The translations under genes were made by a program, and so were the position numbers. Positions 7,030 through 7,485 of a DNA stretch of 7,485 nt are shown piece by piece; positions within the stretch are counted from its first letter, which is position 1, and every line of letters begins with the position of its first letter. The notes beneath the pieces were generated by a model, which saw only the letters and a list, made by a program, of their open reading frames with translations, had not been told where the DNA came from and made no database searches. Origin of the DNA: Actinomycetota bacterium (GTDB lineage: Bacteria > Actinomycetota > Actinomycetes > Actinomycetales > Cellulomonadaceae); the NCBI GenBank assembly GCA_018898235.1, contig JAHIJU010000007.1, forward strand, positions 1 to 7,485, written 5' to 3'.

Positions 7030-7043
7030 CTGAGCGGTCTCAG
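7030..7043 (+). terminator. Short hairpin after the small ORF
   Basis: CTGAG (7030-7034) and CTCAG (7039-7043) form a perfect 5-bp stem with a CGGT loop, 26 bases after the stop at 7004 and upstream of the metF promoter. It has no T-tract and is short, so a terminator role is only suggested by position. Confidence 0.3.
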
Positions 7044-7057
7044 TCTCCGGGCGCGCA

Positions 7058-7086
7058 TTGCCCACCATCTGATCACCGGTTACCAT
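7058..7086 (+). promoter_or_regulatory. Sigma-70-type promoter for the riboswitch-metF transcript
   Basis: TTGCCC (7058-7063) and TACCAT (7081-7086, TANNNT) are separated by 17 bases, the ideal spacing. The predicted start at about 7092-7094 falls just before the CCATC strand of riboswitch helix P1, so the transcript would begin with the aptamer itself. The good spacing and exact fit to the RNA make this the most convincing promoter in the window. Confidence 0.75.
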
Positions 7087-7092
7087 CAGCCC

Positions 7093-7190
7093 CACCATCC
7101 AGAGCGGCCGAGAGACCTGGCTCGTCGACGCCGCAGCAACCCGCCCTGATCATTGAGGGTGTGGGTGCTTCCGCCGGGACCGATGGAGAG
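7093..7190 (+). promoter_or_regulatory. SAM-I (S-box) type riboswitch in the metF leader
   Basis: This leader RNA should bind S-adenosylmethionine and repress metF. Conserved SAM-I blocks appear in order: P1 CCATC (7095-7099); AGAG (7101-7104); P2 GCGGC/GCCGC (7104-7108 with 7130-7134) enclosing GAGAGA and TGGCTCGTCGA, the kink-turn and pseudoknot-loop region; GCAACC (7136-7141); P3 with CCCT/AGGG (7144-7147 with 7156-7159); GGTGC (7164-7168); a short P4 around TCC/GGA; and P1' GATGG (7182-7186). The last two bases of P1' are the first two of the metF Shine-Dalgarno (GGAGAG, 7185-7190). Ligand-stabilised P1 would therefore hide the ribosome site, and no separate terminator is seen. The aptamer class is assigned by eye. 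SAM-IV, common in actinobacteria, fits less well because the AGAG and GAGAGA parts match SAM-I. Confidence 0.85.
7185..7190 (+). promoter_or_regulatory. metF Shine-Dalgarno overlapping riboswitch P1
   Basis: GGAGAG lies 3 bases before ATG 7194 (5 bases counted from GGAG) and 9 before a second in-frame ATG at 7200. Its first GG pairs with the P1 5' strand in the folded aptamer. The first ATG has the more usual spacing from GGAG, but either could be used. Confidence 0.75.
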
Positions 7191-7193
7191 CAG

Positions 7194-7485
7194 ATGACCA
7201 TGACCCTCGCACGCGACGAGGTCCAGGCACCGCGGCGTCCCGCCCCCGCCGACCGGCCGACCGTGTCCTTCGAGCTGTTCCCTCCCCGCAGCGAGGAGGG
7301 AGCGAGCCGTCTGGCCGCGACGATCGCCGCTCTGGAGTCCGCGCGGCCCGACTTCGTCTCGGTGACCTACGGCGCCTCCGGCCGCACCCGGGTGACCACC
7401 CGCGGACTGGTCGCCCAGATCCTGCACACCACCAGCCTCACCCCGATCGCCCACCTGACCTGCGTGGACAACTCGCGGGACGAGA
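7194..7485 (+). CDS. metF: 5,10-methylenetetrahydrofolate reductase, N-terminal part (cut by the window edge)
   Basis: MetF is an FAD enzyme that reduces 5,10-methylene-THF to 5-methyl-THF, the methyl donor for methionine synthase, in the cytoplasm. The visible 97 residues cover the start of the TIM barrel. VSFELFPPRS (24-33) holds Glu27, equivalent to the catalytic Glu28 of E. coli MetF. FVSVTYGA (54-61) and AHLTCVD (86-92) are conserved family strands near the flavin and folate sites. About 200 residues are missing to the right. The 20-residue extension before the barrel is ordinary for actinobacteria. Control by the SAM riboswitch directly upstream fits its place in the methionine/SAM pathway and strengthens the identification. 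Confidence 0.95.
   Translation, partial: MTMTLARDEVQAPRRPAPADRPTVSFELFPPRSEEGASRLAATIAALESARPDFVSVTYGASGRTRVTTRGLVAQILHTTSLTPIAHLTCVDNSRDE

Noticed and set aside
6559..7098. Minus-strand frames between tag and metF
   Set aside because: They are Arg/Pro-rich, overlap the metF promoter and the tag 3' end, and have no good ribosome site. The plus-strand small ORF explains the region better.
7061..7099. Upstream CCATC copies as built-in alternative P1 partners of the riboswitch
   Set aside because: They overlap the predicted promoter and would not be in the RNA if transcription starts at about 7093. Kept only as a conditional note.
7093..7190. T-box or cobalamin riboswitch
   Set aside because: No T-box bulge sequence or B12-box is present; the ordered AGAG, GAGAGA, GCAACC and GGTGC blocks fit SAM-I.

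Overview
The window is very GC-rich, with almost every third codon position G or C, GTG and TTG starts, and Ala/Pro/Thr-rich extracytoplasmic proteins. This points to a high-GC actinobacterium. A Pseudonocardiales-like genome is my guess, but the sequence alone does not fix the genus. There are six protein genes and a leader RNA. I see no transposase, CRISPR array, tRNA, rRNA or phage gene.

Layout. (1) Positions 2-3628, plus strand: the 3' nine-tenths or so of hrpA, a DEAH-box RNA helicase cut by the left edge. (2) Positions 3629-3668: a short convergent gap with two hairpins, probably a two-way terminator. (3) Positions 3669-5853, minus strand: two genes 55 bp apart, each coding for a protein with one N-terminal membrane anchor and a Thr/Pro linker. 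The upstream gene (4534-5853) carries a 24-bp repeat array coding for a PT-rich stalk, a Cys-rich knot, an Ig-like domain and a WxL-like C-terminal domain. The downstream gene (3669-4478) carries a single Ca-binding-type DxDxDG loop. Neither has a known function. (4) Positions 5854-6092: a divergent intergenic region with inverted repeats but no clear promoter. (5) Positions 6093-6653, plus strand: tag, 3-methyladenine DNA glycosylase I. (6) Positions 6756-7004, plus strand: a small hypothetical ORF with a good leaderless-promoter arrangement. (7) Positions 7058-7190: a promoter and a SAM-I type riboswitch leader, followed by (8) metF (7194 to the right edge), the 5,10-methylenetetrahydrofolate reductase of methionine synthesis.

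How the parts relate. The clearest functional link is SAM riboswitch to metF: the end product of the methionine/SAM pathway would shut off the enzyme that makes its methyl donor. The Shine-Dalgarno of metF overlaps the 3' side of the P1 helix, so control is probably at translation. The two anchored proteins look co-transcribed and would act together outside the membrane. hrpA (RNA processing/translation) and tag (alkylation repair) are ordinary housekeeping genes with no evident link to them. I found no convincing new multi-gene system. The least explained parts are the anchored-protein pair and the small ORF between tag and metF.
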